Shown: piece after piece, positions 33,272 through 44,200 of the stretch | Numbering within the stretch: position 1 is the first letter of the stretch | How the letters are laid out: the number at the start of each line of letters is the position of its first letter | Source: CAZMHJ01 sp964566075 | GTDB taxonomy: Bacteria; Patescibacteriota; Saccharimonadia; Saccharimonadales; CAIOMD01 | Length of the DNA: 64,000 nucleotides | NCBI GenBank assembly: GCA_964566075.1 | Contig: CAZMHJ010000001.1 | Coordinates: forward strand, 1-64,000 | Reading direction: 5' to 3' | Translations under genes and position numbers: made by a program | The notes under the pieces: generated by a model | Database searches by the model: none | The model's input: only the letters and a program-made list of their open reading frames with translations | Told to the model about the DNA's origin: nothing

Positions 33272-36200
33272 TACAATACTACTGCACACACCGGTGCCGC
33301 AACTAAACAACCAGGACTCAACACTTTTGCACCCCACCATATGGCTATTAGAACACTAGCCGCTGCAGCCGTACCACCCGCAGCTTTTTTTGCCTGCGGG
33401 CTTACGCTCGGTAGACCTCCCGATGGAAGTGATGGTGGCCCTTTTCTATTATTCTTGTCTTTCGACTCCCTTGATTGTCTTTCACCCCGAATTTTTTCAT
33501 TATACTTTTGTTTTGCTTTTGCGCTGTTCCAGTCCTTGGAGTTGTATTTATTCTTACCCTCATTCCACGCTTTAAGCTCCTTGAAGTTTAGCTTTTTCTC
33601 CTGTGCCTGCTGACGACCTCTCTGTGCCCTTTGACCAGTAAGATCATAATCAGTTATGGGATTATTCACATAGGCATATGCATTGTCAGTACCGCCTTCT
33701 ATTGGATCAACTTGTGCAAATCGCCCTATGCTTGCTAGATATACACGTGCTCCCATTTGTACCACAGGGATGCTGAAGTTTGATTCAGATAGTTTCTGGT
33801 GTTGCCCAATGTACGAGTAGCTTGCGCCCCTATCGGCATTAGTCGGTGCTAATTGGCCATCAATCAATTCACCAAACGGCCCTGTAACATTTGTGCTCAG
33901 TAATGAGCCATCTGCTTTCGTCATCGCAAAGTTATCGCCATGTATATTTGGCAAGCTAAACGTCATTTGCGCACTTGGGTCACTCGCGTTTGGTCGAATT
34001 GTAACAAGCACGTTACCAGGCAGTGTCACATACTTTTCGACTACGTTCCATGCATTGTCTCGTATGAAGTCTGGTGTGTCACCACTACCCGTAAAGCCAT
34101 AGAAACTATCGCCAGCTGCACTCCATGTAAAGTTTGCAATACTGTTGATATATCGCCCCATGATGCGACCTTGTACATCTCGGGTATAATAGGTTGCGAT
34201 TCCATTACCAGTATCAGAAGTGTACTGAACCACACCCGTGTTTCTATCTGAGGCATCATATGCAAATCGTACTGGCAAGTTTGATGTTCCGATTGCTGTT
34301 GTATTACCGTGGTCATCATAGTCAACAACCGCAAGTGATGGGTCTGAGCCTGCTAGTAATCTGTCGGCGCTATCGTAACAATAGTTCGTTGTTTTACCAT
34401 TTATTGTTTGAGTAGTGCGGTTACCATTTTTGCCAGCATTTAAGTTTGCACTCGTCTGTGCGCATTGTGCGGCAGTAGCAGTACCAAACCCATAGCTATA
34501 ACTATTAGTACCGATTGTGGCGGCTGTTAATCTCCCCCCACCGTCATATGTATAGCTCTTTGCTAAACCATTTTCGGTACCACTTATTACATCGCCACTT
34601 ACAGTTCTATTAACTTGGTCACTGATGATTGTTGAGCCATCGCCAAGGGTATATGATAATCCGTTCATACGACCAAGGTTGTCTCGTGTAATAGAGCCTA
34701 GCTTCTGCTGATTAGCAGTTGGGTACGCAACGCTTGCAATTCGGCTAAACGTATCATACGTTACCGTAGCCAATACAACTGAGTTGAGTGATTGAGATAC
34801 TAGGCGATCGTAATCATCGTAAGTGTATGTTTCTGTACCAAGAGGACTAGCACGACTTACAAGATGACCAGCATTGTCATACGCACTTGTAGTTACGTTG
34901 CTATGTGTGTCTTTGTACGATATAACCCTACCGAGCAAATCTGTCTCAACTATAATAGATCCGTTTTGGTCTGTCGTACTAGTAACTAGTGGGTTACCGT
35001 TAACGGCATAGTTGCTACTTATCGTGCGGCCTGCTCGACCGTTTATATCAGGTATGACCGTCGAGATAACTCGCCCACGCGCATCGTAATTTGTGCAAGT
35101 CCATGGGTCATTATTAAACTTTGTCGCCACTACCCTGCCTGTTGAATCATATATCGTTTCGCTAGTTCGCGGAGTTTGAGGGCCAACCCCATCTGGGTCA
35201 GGTTCTATCTTGCCCTTTGCGAAGCCAGCTTGGCTAACAGGTGACGAGTTGGCATCACATTCATTCTTTCGAACCTCAGTAGCGCCGTAGTACAGATAGG
35301 TATAGGTATTACCGCCAGGCATTGTCTTACTTGTTTGTCGCATTAAACTACCCGCTTGATAAGGCTCGTATGTGTAGCTTGTTGTTAGGTTAAGTCCGCC
35401 AACGTCCTCAGTTACTGATTTAGCCTGTGCAAGCTCGGGTTGTGCGCCATAATCTGTCTTTGTAGTACTATCACCTGTTTGGCTATCAAATACCTTACTG
35501 CTAGTTGTAAGTGCGTAGACTGGCTTTACGAAAGTTGGCCTGCTTGTTCCAAGTCCGGCGTTTGTATCGGTAATTCCAGGTCCAGACAACCATAGTTCTA
35601 GTGCTCCTTGGTTATATCCCGTATGGCCATACGCTAGCTCAATTCTATAGGGTTTACCAGCCTCGGCAGTAAATGTGGCAGTCTGCCGCTTTTGGGTTAC
35701 TCCCTCTGAACGGGTTCCAAGATTATTAATTAAAACGTTATCGTTAACCGTTAATCTTGCGCCATCGTCGTTCCATATATTGTATGTATATGTTCCTGAT
35801 TGTGGGAACGTAACCGTTCCAGTAGCTCTAAAACCGTAGCCGTAGTATTTCGCATCGGGATTTTTTACAATGTTCGTTGCCCATATTGCAGAGTTATCAT
35901 TCCCAAAAATTACGAGATTACCGTCGTTCTGCATAACTAAACTTCCAGAAGGACGGCCAGATGTTGCAGAAGCCCAGGTTGCCACGTTATTACCGTTATA
36001 TATTACTAAGTTTCCATCACCCTGAAGTACAAGCCGGCAATTTGCGCCACTTGTATTTGATGCCCAAACTACACCACTTGGACCGTAGATAACCAGATTA
36101 CCATCAGTCTGCATTATGAGCCTAAACTGGCCATCTTCTGACCATATCGACTGATTTGTACCAAGTGTGCCGCCGACCAATAATGAGGCTGCGTTTGCTG

Positions 36201-39200
36201 TTTGATTATCGGGAGTGAATGGTACGGAGTCTAGTCTAAAATCTCTACCAAGCCAGCTCCTATCCTTGTTAGGTGTTATGCCTGTCGTGTGATATTTTGG
36301 TGCCCCTACAAGGCTTCCACCATCTTTTGTAACCACATAATTAAACCAGCTGACAGCTAGGCCATTAATGCCCTCGTCATAGTTTGTTTGGGTATGTGGA
36401 ACTTGGTTAGTGTATGTCGCAAGCGGTTTACGGTCTGTACCAAACCATACAGATGGCGCCGGCCCATAGTTATCAATTGGTAAATCGTTTGCGTCGTAAA
36501 TGGTTGTCGACTTTAACCCAGTTGCATCAGTCGATGATAACAATAAGTCTTTTACGGCGTCCCACTCTTGTTGTGTTGCGTTACCGTCTTTACCATAGTT
36601 TTTAACCGTTCTGTACAAGCTGTCGTATTCGACTCGTTGGCTATAACCTTTAGGCTCAACCTCTCCAACCTCATTAGTTTGGGTCGCATTATTGAGGTAG
36701 TTATAGTTATGTTTTGCCCTAAAGCCACCTTCGGTTGCGCTTGGTAACGTAATTGAATTTGCACGGCCAACGACATCATAGTCTATTTGGCTTGTAACCG
36801 TACTGTTATCTTGTCTAATTCCAGCTGCTACCGCATCATATGCGAGTGATGACTGTTGTTGCACAAGCCGACCGAGTGCATCATATCCGAGTGTCGTTGT
36901 CACGCCACCTGGGCTTACAATACGAGCGAGTTGACCATTTTTATAGTACAAATAGCTTAGTTGTTGGTCTGTTGTTTTAAAAGCACAAAGCATATTAAAA
37001 GGTGGCTGGCTGTCATAGCCATTTGGTACCGAACCACAATTATTATCACCAGAATAGTACAATGTACCCATCCTTGTTTGGTCAGCGCCATCCTTGATAG
37101 TTGTTAAGCGCGCTGGGGTACCATCGTAACCATATATGAGCGCCGTTGGCTTTCGGTCATCATTTGGCGTACTCGTACTCGTTAGTTGCCCCGCACTGTT
37201 AAAGGTATAGGTACGCCCATCACTATCTATTAACGTGTACGTGCTATCCGCATTCTTTGTTAAGAAGCCGTACTCATTAACAGGAGGCGTGTATGCACTA
37301 CCATTCCATTTATATTCGTGCTGATCACCTTCGGCATCATATAAAATGACGCTTTGCGTTTGAATGTTTGCATAATCATACGCTAAATCACCATCAGCAT
37401 CTACACTCATTTGCCAGCCGTTTGGTAATGGATTAATTTTGGTGCTAAGCCATGCACTCGGAATAATTTGCTCGGCCACCGCACCCTTCACGTAAAGCCC
37501 AAATGAAGCCGCTCCAAGATTCTCATAAAATTCTGCGGTTATAGGAATTGACTGCCCAGACGTTAGATTAACAGCCGGGCCGTATCCAATACCTGAGCCA
37601 GTATCTTTCCAGTCATCCTGGTATGCAGAAGTGCCACCGTTTAGATATATTCTTGAACCATCATCGCTACTGGTGCCAAAGTAATAGGTTCCCGTGACCG
37701 GAGCGGTGAAGTAGCCAGTATACCGGGCTGCGAAATTATTAATTGGACCATATGGCATCGGTGAGCCCTCGCCCCAATTAAAGTTCATATTTGTTTCACG
37801 CCTGGTTAAGAATGAGCTCATAGGGTCAGTTGGGAACGTTGGCGAGACTCCAGCTGAGGCACTAAAGTATCGGCCCATCAATCCATTATTCTGCGATACG
37901 GTTTTGGGTTCGGTTCGTAGCCAATTTGTTTGAATCTGCTGCTCTACACCATCTATTCTTACGGCAACATAAAGATATCCATTCCCTGTTGCCTCGATAT
38001 AGTCCATTTGCATCGGTACGATTTGACCCTCACTAAAGTAGCGAGAACCCATAGTCCAATTACCGTTACTACAACAACCTGCGCTAACAGCCGGTGTTGA
38101 TTCGTTATTTAGATATAGTGCATAGTAATCATCTGCCGTAAATCCAAACTGATAATTACCGGACTTTGGTGCAATAAAGTAGCCCTTGAGTCGCATCGAA
38201 AAATTATCGTTATTAACGACTCCAGCCGCAGGCGTGCCCGTGTTCCATGGGAAGTTTAGGTTAGTCTCAATGCGACGAATCGCAGAGCTACCCGACCACG
38301 AAGTGTTATTGTAATATTCCGCTGTTAAACCGGGTTTGCTGCGATACGGCGAATTGTAGTCAAAGCTTAACCCTATGTTGCCACCTAATGCAGACATTGT
38401 GTGTGTGCCTGCACTTGTCACAACGTTACCAGTGGCTAAATTGACATCAACAGGCCCTCCGTCGTCAAAGCTTGCTGCGCTATCATTACCCAGTCGTGCA
38501 TCGTACTTAAATGATCGAGTCCATACGTTGATCGGTGACCCCCATCTATCACAGGTGCCACCAACATATTGGCCACACGAATCATGAGAATAAACATGCC
38601 AGTAGTATGTTACACCGTCTTGTAGAACACCTTCTGGTACTGTCCATTGGGTAGAGCTTATAAGACCTGAGTTTATAACCGTGCCTGTCTCACCATCTTG
38701 ACCAGTCGACACCCTAAAGTAGTACTGTATCGGGTCACCATCAGGGTCAGTACTTGGATTAACCTGCAACATTGGTTGATCAGTAACGACAACTTGTTTA
38801 TCAGCTGGTGATAGTGGCGTAGGTACTGAAGGAGTGCTATTGAAGGTATATTCAATCCAGCTATTATCGGCGTCAAAACCTTTCCAGGTTAAATATGCTC
38901 GCTCCTCACCATTTAGGATATACGTCGGGCCAGTATCACCAATATCTGCTTGCCTTTGTAGCAAAGCGGTCATACTAATATTGCCGTTAGTCCCAAACCA
39001 TGCGCTGTGGCGCGGGCTTCCCCAATCAATACAGTTATAGCCCCAACAAGCGGCACGCGAAACTTCAGTGTATAAACCTTCTGTTGTGCCGATGCCAGAC
39101 CTCTTATTTATAATCAGATTTGCACTTAGAATTTGCTTGCCAGGAAGTTCTGGCATCGAAACCCAAAAGACGGTTCGCCAGCCTTTCCAGCCATTGTTCG

Positions 39201-40368
39201 ATAAATACCCAGCGTTCATATAACAAGAACTTGACGAACAAACATAGCCATCAGACTTATAGGCAGTATAGTTCCAGCTTACATTTGAGCTTCGACGCCA
39301 CGATGGGTCGATAATTATCGGAAAATCAGCAGTTTTTTGTTGTTTAAGCCATCCCCCATCGAGTGTTACGGTAAGAACCCCATTCTTGTACTCTTGGGTT
39401 GCCTTAGTTTCGCTAATAGGACCTTGTGTTTGGAGTGTAACAGATAACGGCGCGAGCTGCTGCTCGGTACCCTCTACATCAAAGCCACCACTAGCATTCT
39501 TTTTTAAATTTGCACCGGTAACTTTAAATGCATAGCTCGTTGTCGCATTTGCAGTTTTAATAATGATATCTTCCTTAAGAGCCCCACCTTTAACCGTGTA
39601 GCGTAAATCGACACCATTCCATAGATCTTTATAGGTAACTGTTTGCTTACCATCCTCAGTCGTTACCACAGGCGTAACCGATTTTGCGGCGCCCACAGGG
39701 AAATATGCTAACTTCGTATTACCTGATTCAATACGAATCATGCCTACCTTGTCATCTGATTTTGCAAAACGAGCTTGCCAATCGTTTGCGGCAAGCTTGT
39801 AGGTATCTAGTTTTTGCGTCTTACCCTTTACGAACGCGATTGCTTTGCCGACAACATTTGTACTGTCAGCTGCATTTGTATCTTCAACAAGCGTATTGTC
39901 AATTTTTTCCCACTTACCATTTTTTTGATAGTTAACTCTATCAAAATATTTCTTTACTGTTTTTTGACCATTACCAAGATCAAATGATTCAGAGTTCTCG
40001 GTTCGCTCAGATACTATTTCCGCTTGCTTTGTTGGTGCACTTTGTTTAGTTGTAGGTGAAGGTGGGTTTGATCCAAGTGTAGTTCCCTTGCCGATAGCGC
40101 CATTTACCTCAGCAGCTTTTTGAGAAGCAACCGCTAGCGGTTGGGGAGTTTTTTTACCTGCAGCCAGAGCCTTATCGGTACTCGCAGCAATAGAAAGAGC
40201 CAGCGAAGCGACCATGGCGACAACAAAAAACAGCGCCGTGAGACGCTGTTTTTGGGAGTTAACCATTCTTAATGGGCGCACAAAGGCGCCATTCACCACG
40301 TTAAATAGGGACACTTTTGGAATTTTGGCGGTGTTTGTGTGGATGCGCTTCAAATGCAAATGTGGCAT
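33271..40368 (-). CDS. Giant secreted RHS-repeat protein with PA14 and bulb-lectin domains
   Basis: 2365 residues. Signal-anchor/signal peptide after a long N-terminus (hydrophobic 44-63, possible ALAAG cleavage). Then a DNRLRE-like beta region, a fibronectin-like module, two PA14 domains (about 680-825 and 828-980), YD/RHS repeats, a mannose-type bulb lectin (about 1393-1500; QTDGNLVIY, QGDGNLVIY, QNDGNLVIF), a PA14-like module (about 1508-1600), more RHS repeats and the core end GRFAQVDPIEGG (near 2215). The variable C-terminus (about 2247-2365) is basic, then hydrophobic. Start chosen by GGAG 8 nt upstream. Likely a surface toxin or adhesin. Confidence 0.9.
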   Translation of the reverse strand: MPHLHLKRIHTNTAKIPKVSLFNVVNGAFVRPLRMVNSQKQRLTALFFVVAMVASLALSIAASTDKALAAGKKTPQPLAVASQKAAEVNGAIGKGTTLGSNPPSPTTKQSAPTKQAEIVSERTENSESFDLGNGQKTVKKYFDRVNYQKNGKWEKIDNTLVEDTNAADSTNVVGKAIAFVKGKTQKLDTYKLAANDWQARFAKSDDKVGMIRIESGNTKLAYFPVGAAKSVTPVVTTEDGKQTVTYKDLWNGVDLRYTVKGGALKEDIIIKTANATTSYAFKVTGANLKKNASGGFDVEGTEQQLAPLSVTLQTQGPISETKATQEYKNGVLTVTLDGGWLKQQKTADFPIIIDPSWRRSSNVSWNYTAYKSDGYVCSSSSCYMNAGYLSNNGWKGWRTVFWVSMPELPGKQILSANLIINKRSGIGTTEGLYTEVSRAACWGYNCIDWGSPRHSAWFGTNGNISMTALLQRQADIGDTGPTYILNGEERAYLTWKGFDADNSWIEYTFNSTPSVPTPLSPADKQVVVTDQPMLQVNPSTDPDGDPIQYYFRVSTGQDGETGTVINSGLISSTQWTVPEGVLQDGVTYYWHVYSHDSCGQYVGGTCDRWGSPINVWTRSFKYDARLGNDSAASFDDGGPVDVNLATGNVVTSAGTHTMSALGGNIGLSFDYNSPYRSKPGLTAEYYNNTSWSGSSAIRRIETNLNFPWNTGTPAAGVVNNDNFSMRLKGYFIAPKSGNYQFGFTADDYYALYLNNESTPAVSAGCCSNGNWTMGSRYFSEGQIVPMQMDYIEATGNGYLYVAVRIDGVEQQIQTNWLRTEPKTVSQNNGLMGRYFSASAGVSPTFPTDPMSSFLTRRETNMNFNWGEGSPMPYGPINNFAARYTGYFTAPVTGTYYFGTSSDDGSRIYLNGGTSAYQDDWKDTGSGIGYGPAVNLTSGQSIPITAEFYENLGAASFGLYVKGAVAEQIIPSAWLSTKINPLPNGWQMSVDADGDLAYDYANIQTQSVILYDAEGDQHEYKWNGSAYTPPVNEYGFLTKNADSTYTLIDSDGRTYTFNSAGQLTSTSTPNDDRKPTALIYGYDGTPARLTTIKDGADQTRMGTLYYSGDNNCGSVPNGYDSQPPFNMLCAFKTTDQQLSYLYYKNGQLARIVSPGGVTTTLGYDALGRLVQQQSSLAYDAVAAGIRQDNSTVTSQIDYDVVGRANSITLPSATEGGFRAKHNYNYLNNATQTNEVGEVEPKGYSQRVEYDSLYRTVKNYGKDGNATQQEWDAVKDLLLSSTDATGLKSTTIYDANDLPIDNYGPAPSVWFGTDRKPLATYTNQVPHTQTNYDEGINGLAVSWFNYVVTKDGGSLVGAPKYHTTGITPNKDRSWLGRDFRLDSVPFTPDNQTANAASLLVGGTLGTNQSIWSEDGQFRLIMQTDGNLVIYGPSGVVWASNTSGANCRLVLQGDGNLVIYNGNNVATWASATSGRPSGSLVMQNDGNLVIFGNDNSAIWATNIVKNPDAKYYGYGFRATGTVTFPQSGTYTYNIWNDDGARLTVNDNVLINNLGTRSEGVTQKRQTATFTAEAGKPYRIELAYGHTGYNQGALELWLSGPGITDTNAGLGTSRPTFVKPVYALTTSSKVFDSQTGDSTTKTDYGAQPELAQAKSVTEDVGGLNLTTSYTYEPYQAGSLMRQTSKTMPGGNTYTYLYYGATEVRKNECDANSSPVSQAGFAKGKIEPDPDGVGPQTPRTSETIYDSTGRVVATKFNNDPWTCTNYDARGRVISTVIPDINGRAGRTISSNYAVNGNPLVTSTTDQNGSIIVETDLLGRVISYKDTHSNVTTSAYDNAGHLVSRASPLGTETYTYDDYDRLVSQSLNSVVLATVTYDTFSRIASVAYPTANQQKLGSITRDNLGRMNGLSYTLGDGSTIISDQVNRTVSGDVISGTENGLAKSYTYDGGGRLTAATIGTNSYSYGFGTATAAQCAQTSANLNAGKNGNRTTQTINGKTTNYCYDSADRLLAGSDPSLAVVDYDDHGNTTAIGTSNLPVRFAYDASDRNTGVVQYTSDTGNGIATYYTRDVQGRIMGRYINSIANFTWSAAGDSFYGFTGSGDTPDFIRDNAWNVVEKYVTLPGNVLVTIRPNASDPSAQMTFSLPNIHGDNFAMTKADGSLLSTNVTGPFGELIDGQLAPTNADRGASYSYIGQHQKLSESNFSIPVVQMGARVYLASIGRFAQVDPIEGGTDNAYAYVNNPITDYDLTGQRAQRGRQQAQEKKLNFKELKAWNEGKNKYNSKDWNSAKAKQKYNEKIRGERQSRESKDKNNRKGPPSLPSGGLPSVSPQAKKAAGGTAAAASVLIAIWWGAKVLSPGCLVAAPVCAVVL

Positions 40369-40433
40369 TTAGTGGGCTCCAGTTGTTATGTAAATATTCG
40401 TCGTTGGTTAACTCCACCAATGACTTAAGCCGA

Positions 40434-40461
40434 ATTATAAGCAAAATTTCAGAAAATGCAA
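40434..40461 (-). promoter_or_regulatory. Promoter of the RHS gene
   Basis: TTGCAT (40461-40456), 16 nt, TATAAT (40439-40434) on the minus strand. The VWA surface-protein promoter has the same -35 and spacing. A TTGGT/ACCAA hairpin lies in the roughly 60-nt leader. Confidence 0.65.
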
Positions 40462-40493
40462 GTACTTTTTTGTCAAATTATATTTCACAAGTC

Positions 40494-40589
40494 CTAGGGG
40501 TGAGTACTATGAGCCATATAGACCATGTATAAAACACCGACGAGAAGCAGTGCTAATAATACTACCGTTCTGCGCCATTCTTGGTTCAT
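40494..40589 (-). CDS. 31-residue membrane microprotein coupled to sortase
   Basis: The ATG overlaps the sortase TGA stop (ATGA at 40589-40586) and GGAGT lies 7 nt upstream. The peptide MNQEWRRTVVLLALLLVGVL... has a basic N-terminus and one hydrophobic helix, ending AHSTHP. A chance frame of this length is possible, but the coupling, ribosome site and clean membrane helix argue for a real gene. Function unknown; a sortase-associated peptide is a guess. Confidence 0.5.
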   Translation of the reverse strand: MNQEWRRTVVLLALLLVGVLYMVYMAHSTHP

Positions 40590-41206
40590 TGCTGTACTCC
40601 GATTGGTTTTGCGATTACAACAAGTCTATCAACTGGGTTCCAGAGTGGTGTACACGTATAGAGTGTCAAACGGGTATCAGTTGTTGGCGCTTCGACCTCA
40701 ACTTGATGAGCTGTCACAACTTTTTTCTCGGTAACGGTGTAGTGATAGGTTGTCGAACCCCATTTAAGGTAAATATCATCACCGATTTTTATCTTATCAA
40801 GGTGATAAAAGGGCTGTACTACACTTGGGTTATACGAAAAACGATGGCCAACAATAACCGTATTTCCACCTTTGTTGGGTGTAGGAGTGGCCGGTCGATG
40901 CCATAAGCCTTTATCGACCGTTTTTTCTGCCGTCCCCTCGATAACTGGCGCTAGGGCACCAATGGCTGGAATGTATAGTTGATCAGGGTTTGTCATACCT
41001 GTGCCGGCATCTGACTGTCCTGATTCAGTTGTGGCTGAAGACTCAAACTGTGTTTGTGCTCCACTACTCGCAAACCCAGGCCTTGCGACGGTAGCGGGGC
41101 CATTAAAAAAGTAATCGAGTTGCGGTATAAGTGGCGCCAACAATATAAAAACTGCAAGAATAATGACAAACACGGTAAGCATATCGTTGAGAGACCGGTG
41201 TGTCAT
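40586..41206 (-). CDS. Sortase (class E/D-like)
   Basis: 206 residues: N-terminal membrane helix (residues 11-30), a disordered linker, then the sortase barrel with catalytic His121 (VGHRFSYNP), Cys185 (TLYTCTP) and Arg194 (PVDRLVV). It cleaves sorting signals and links surface proteins to the cell wall. The adjacent VWA protein ends in LVDTG, the likely substrate. It lies 25 nt downstream of that gene on the same strand. Confidence 0.93.
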   Translation of the reverse strand: MTHRSLNDMLTVFVIILAVFILLAPLIPQLDYFFNGPATVARPGFASSGAQTQFESSATTESGQSDAGTGMTNPDQLYIPAIGALAPVIEGTAEKTVDKGLWHRPATPTPNKGGNTVIVGHRFSYNPSVVQPFYHLDKIKIGDDIYLKWGSTTYHYTVTEKKVVTAHQVEVEAPTTDTRLTLYTCTPLWNPVDRLVVIAKPIGVQQ

Positions 41207-41231
41207 ACTCTTGCAGTTCGTATGTTTTTAT

Positions 41232-44200
41232 TTATCGACGGCGACTAACCGCGAATGCTCCACCAAGCATTGTAATAACAAGGATATATCCAAGTGCAGT
41301 CAACGAACCAGAGCCTGTATCAACAAGCACTTGTGGCTTTTCTACCGTAGTTGTATGCGTATCCGTTGCACACGCTGTAACCACATTATTCTTTGGCAAC
41401 TGGATTGAATCAGTCGACACCTTAAGTAGACTAATTTCTGGATTTACTTCTTCTTGCTGTGGTTCTGCGCCACAGGTTTTCACGGTGTTAACTATTTGAG
41501 CACCTTCGCTACCGGCAGGTATCGTGTAGTTTGCAGTGTAAATCCACGTTTCGTTTACATCGAGTTTGCCATCACTATTAGTATCACCAGATTTGTAGAC
41601 TCCATTGCCAGCAACGTTGTCAGCTACAGTAATGGTATCAAGCGGTTCGTCACCCGTGTTGGTAACCGTAAAGGTGTACGTAACCGTGTCACCAACTTTA
41701 GCGTTTGCTGGACCTGTCTTCACGACCTTAATTGCTGGGTGTAACACATCGAGTGTATGCGTATCTGTTGCACACGTTTGCGTGCCTTCTTCGTCATCTT
41801 CGTTGTAGCTATAGTCGCGATAGATGTTCCAGTTATCACCATAGTAGTCACCACAGGCTGTTACCGTGTTATTAACATCTGCGACTTGAGGAGTAGGAAT
41901 AGTATATTTTACCGTACAGTATGCCCAATCGCCCGGATCAAGCCATGTAACTCCGCCACAATCTGCAGTTCCAGCAATATCATCAACAACACTTAGGTTA
42001 TCGATATAGGTATCACCAGAGTTATACACCCAGAAAGTATAAGTAACGGTGTCACCTTCGTGAGCCGTAGCAGGGCCACTCTTGTACACTTCAAGGCCAG
42101 GGTGTTGATTATCGTTGTTTGTTATCTTACAGGTCACCGAATCACCAAGTGCCAACGTTAGTTCGTTGCCATTAAGCTGTCCGCCAGTACACCACCATTG
42201 TCCTTGCGTGTAACCGTCTGGGCCTGATTCGCTGAGTGTGTAAGTAACGTTTGCTACCGCAGTTACCGACTCTACACCATTTAGACCATTTCCGCTAATA
42301 ACATCGCCATCATCAGATGGGGTGGCTGAAAGCGTCCAGTCACTTGGGTCGTTTTCGCCATTATTATTGTTAATGACCGTTTTCTTAAGCGTAAGCTTAG
42401 GAGCAATTGCAGTGTTTGTGACAGTACAAGTCTTAGCATCACCAAGCGCTACAGAACCATCACAATCTTCTGAATATGCGACCGAGTATCCGTTGTGGCT
42501 ACCTTCGCTCACTTCGTATTCACCAACGTTCAACGTAACATCAGTACCAGCTACACTACCGGCAAACTCATCATTCGATACATTATTGCCATCAACGTAC
42601 ATAGTAAAGTTACTAGCAGTTGCCGTTCCACCAGTCTCGCCATTTATGACGTGTTTTACCACTGTTAATTTAGGCTGTACTGCAGTGTTTGTAATTGTAC
42701 AGGTATAATCAGCACCGAGTATCAATGCAAGCGTACTTTTTACGATGCTTGTTACGTTCGTCTTGTTGTTAACACAACTCCAGTCACTCGCTGTAAAGCC
42801 TTTTACAGGGCCTGATTCGCTGAGCGTGTAGCTTCCTGCGTTAACATTACCACTCACTGGTGTAGTGCCTGATAGGTGCGTTGGTCCGTCAGCAGTAAGT
42901 GTCCATTCGCTCGTACTCACCTTTGCACCATACAGATTTTCACCAAGTTTTTTAACAAGTGTTAATGCGGCACTATTATCATCGTTTGTTGCAGTACAAG
43001 TAACTTCTTGTCCGCTTGTAATTGTAACTTTATTATCTGATACTTTTGCGCCAACACAGTCCCAACCAGTAAGTGTATAGCCATCTGGACCTGTTGACTC
43101 ACTGAGCGTATAAGTACCTGCTTTGAACGAGTCATTACTTACCGCGCCACCAGCGCCACTGATGGTTGTAGGGCCAGTTGCTGTCAGTGTCCAATCAGTT
43201 GGGTCTGCAGTACCACCATTATTGTTAACTACGTTTTTTACTAGTGTTAGCTTTGGTGCCTTGTCGTCATTTGTAATCGTACATGTCTTAGTTTCGCCAT
43301 TAGAAATCGAAACATTAGTACAACCATCGTATGATGTTGCATAACCATCTTTGTTCGCTTGTGTTTCGGTTACGCTGTAGGTGCCTTTAGGCAGATTGTT
43401 TATCTGGTTTTCACCATTTGCATTAAACCATTGGGCAGCGCCACCGTTAACTGAAAAGCTAAAGTCTGTTGCACTTGCCGTGCCGCCGTTATCATTCTTA
43501 ACAACTTTTTTAACGATGAGCTTAGCTGGTTGTGTAGTGTTTGTAATTGTACAAGTAACGTTTTGGCCAAGTGCAACTATTAGTTGGTTAGCTTGGAGTG
43601 TTCCACCGTTACACGACCAGGCGCTTGCGGTAATACCAGCAGTAGGACCTGTCTCGCTAAGTGTGTAGGTGCCAGCATTCACATTACTGTTACTTGCGCC
43701 ACCCGCACCACTTACAACAGTTGGGCCAGTTGCTGTCAATGTCCACGCTGTTTTTGTAAGGCCACTATTAAATTGATCAACCAGATTCTTAACTAATGTT
43801 AGACCCGGAGCATCATCATTGTTAGTAATAGTACATGCAGTCGTCTGGCCGTTTGCAAGTGTGATTTTACCGTTTGTAACAGTTACGCCATTCGTACATG
43901 TCCAAACACTTGCCGTATAGCCACTTGGGCCACCGGTTTCACTAAGAGTATAGGTGTCAGCCTTAAAATTACTACCACTGGTTGCGCCCGCACTACCAGT
44001 TGCGCCAGAGAGGTTGGTTGGTGATGCAAGCGCACCGGTTGCCTTGAGTGTCCAGTCGGTTGCGTTGGCGGTACCGCCATTATCTTTAATTAAATTCTTG
44101 ATGAGCGTTAGCGCTGGTGCTTTATCGTCATTCGTAACAATACAAGTCTTAGTTTCTCCTAGAGCAATAGTGCCAGAACAATCGGTGCCAAGCGACTTAG

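Noticed and set aside
42322..43668. Long plus-strand frames opposite the VWA/CnaB-repeat gene and similar frames opposite rpoC, fusA and clpC
   Set aside because: They mirror repetitive or strongly conserved minus-strand coding sequence, lack ribosome sites and give low-complexity proteins.
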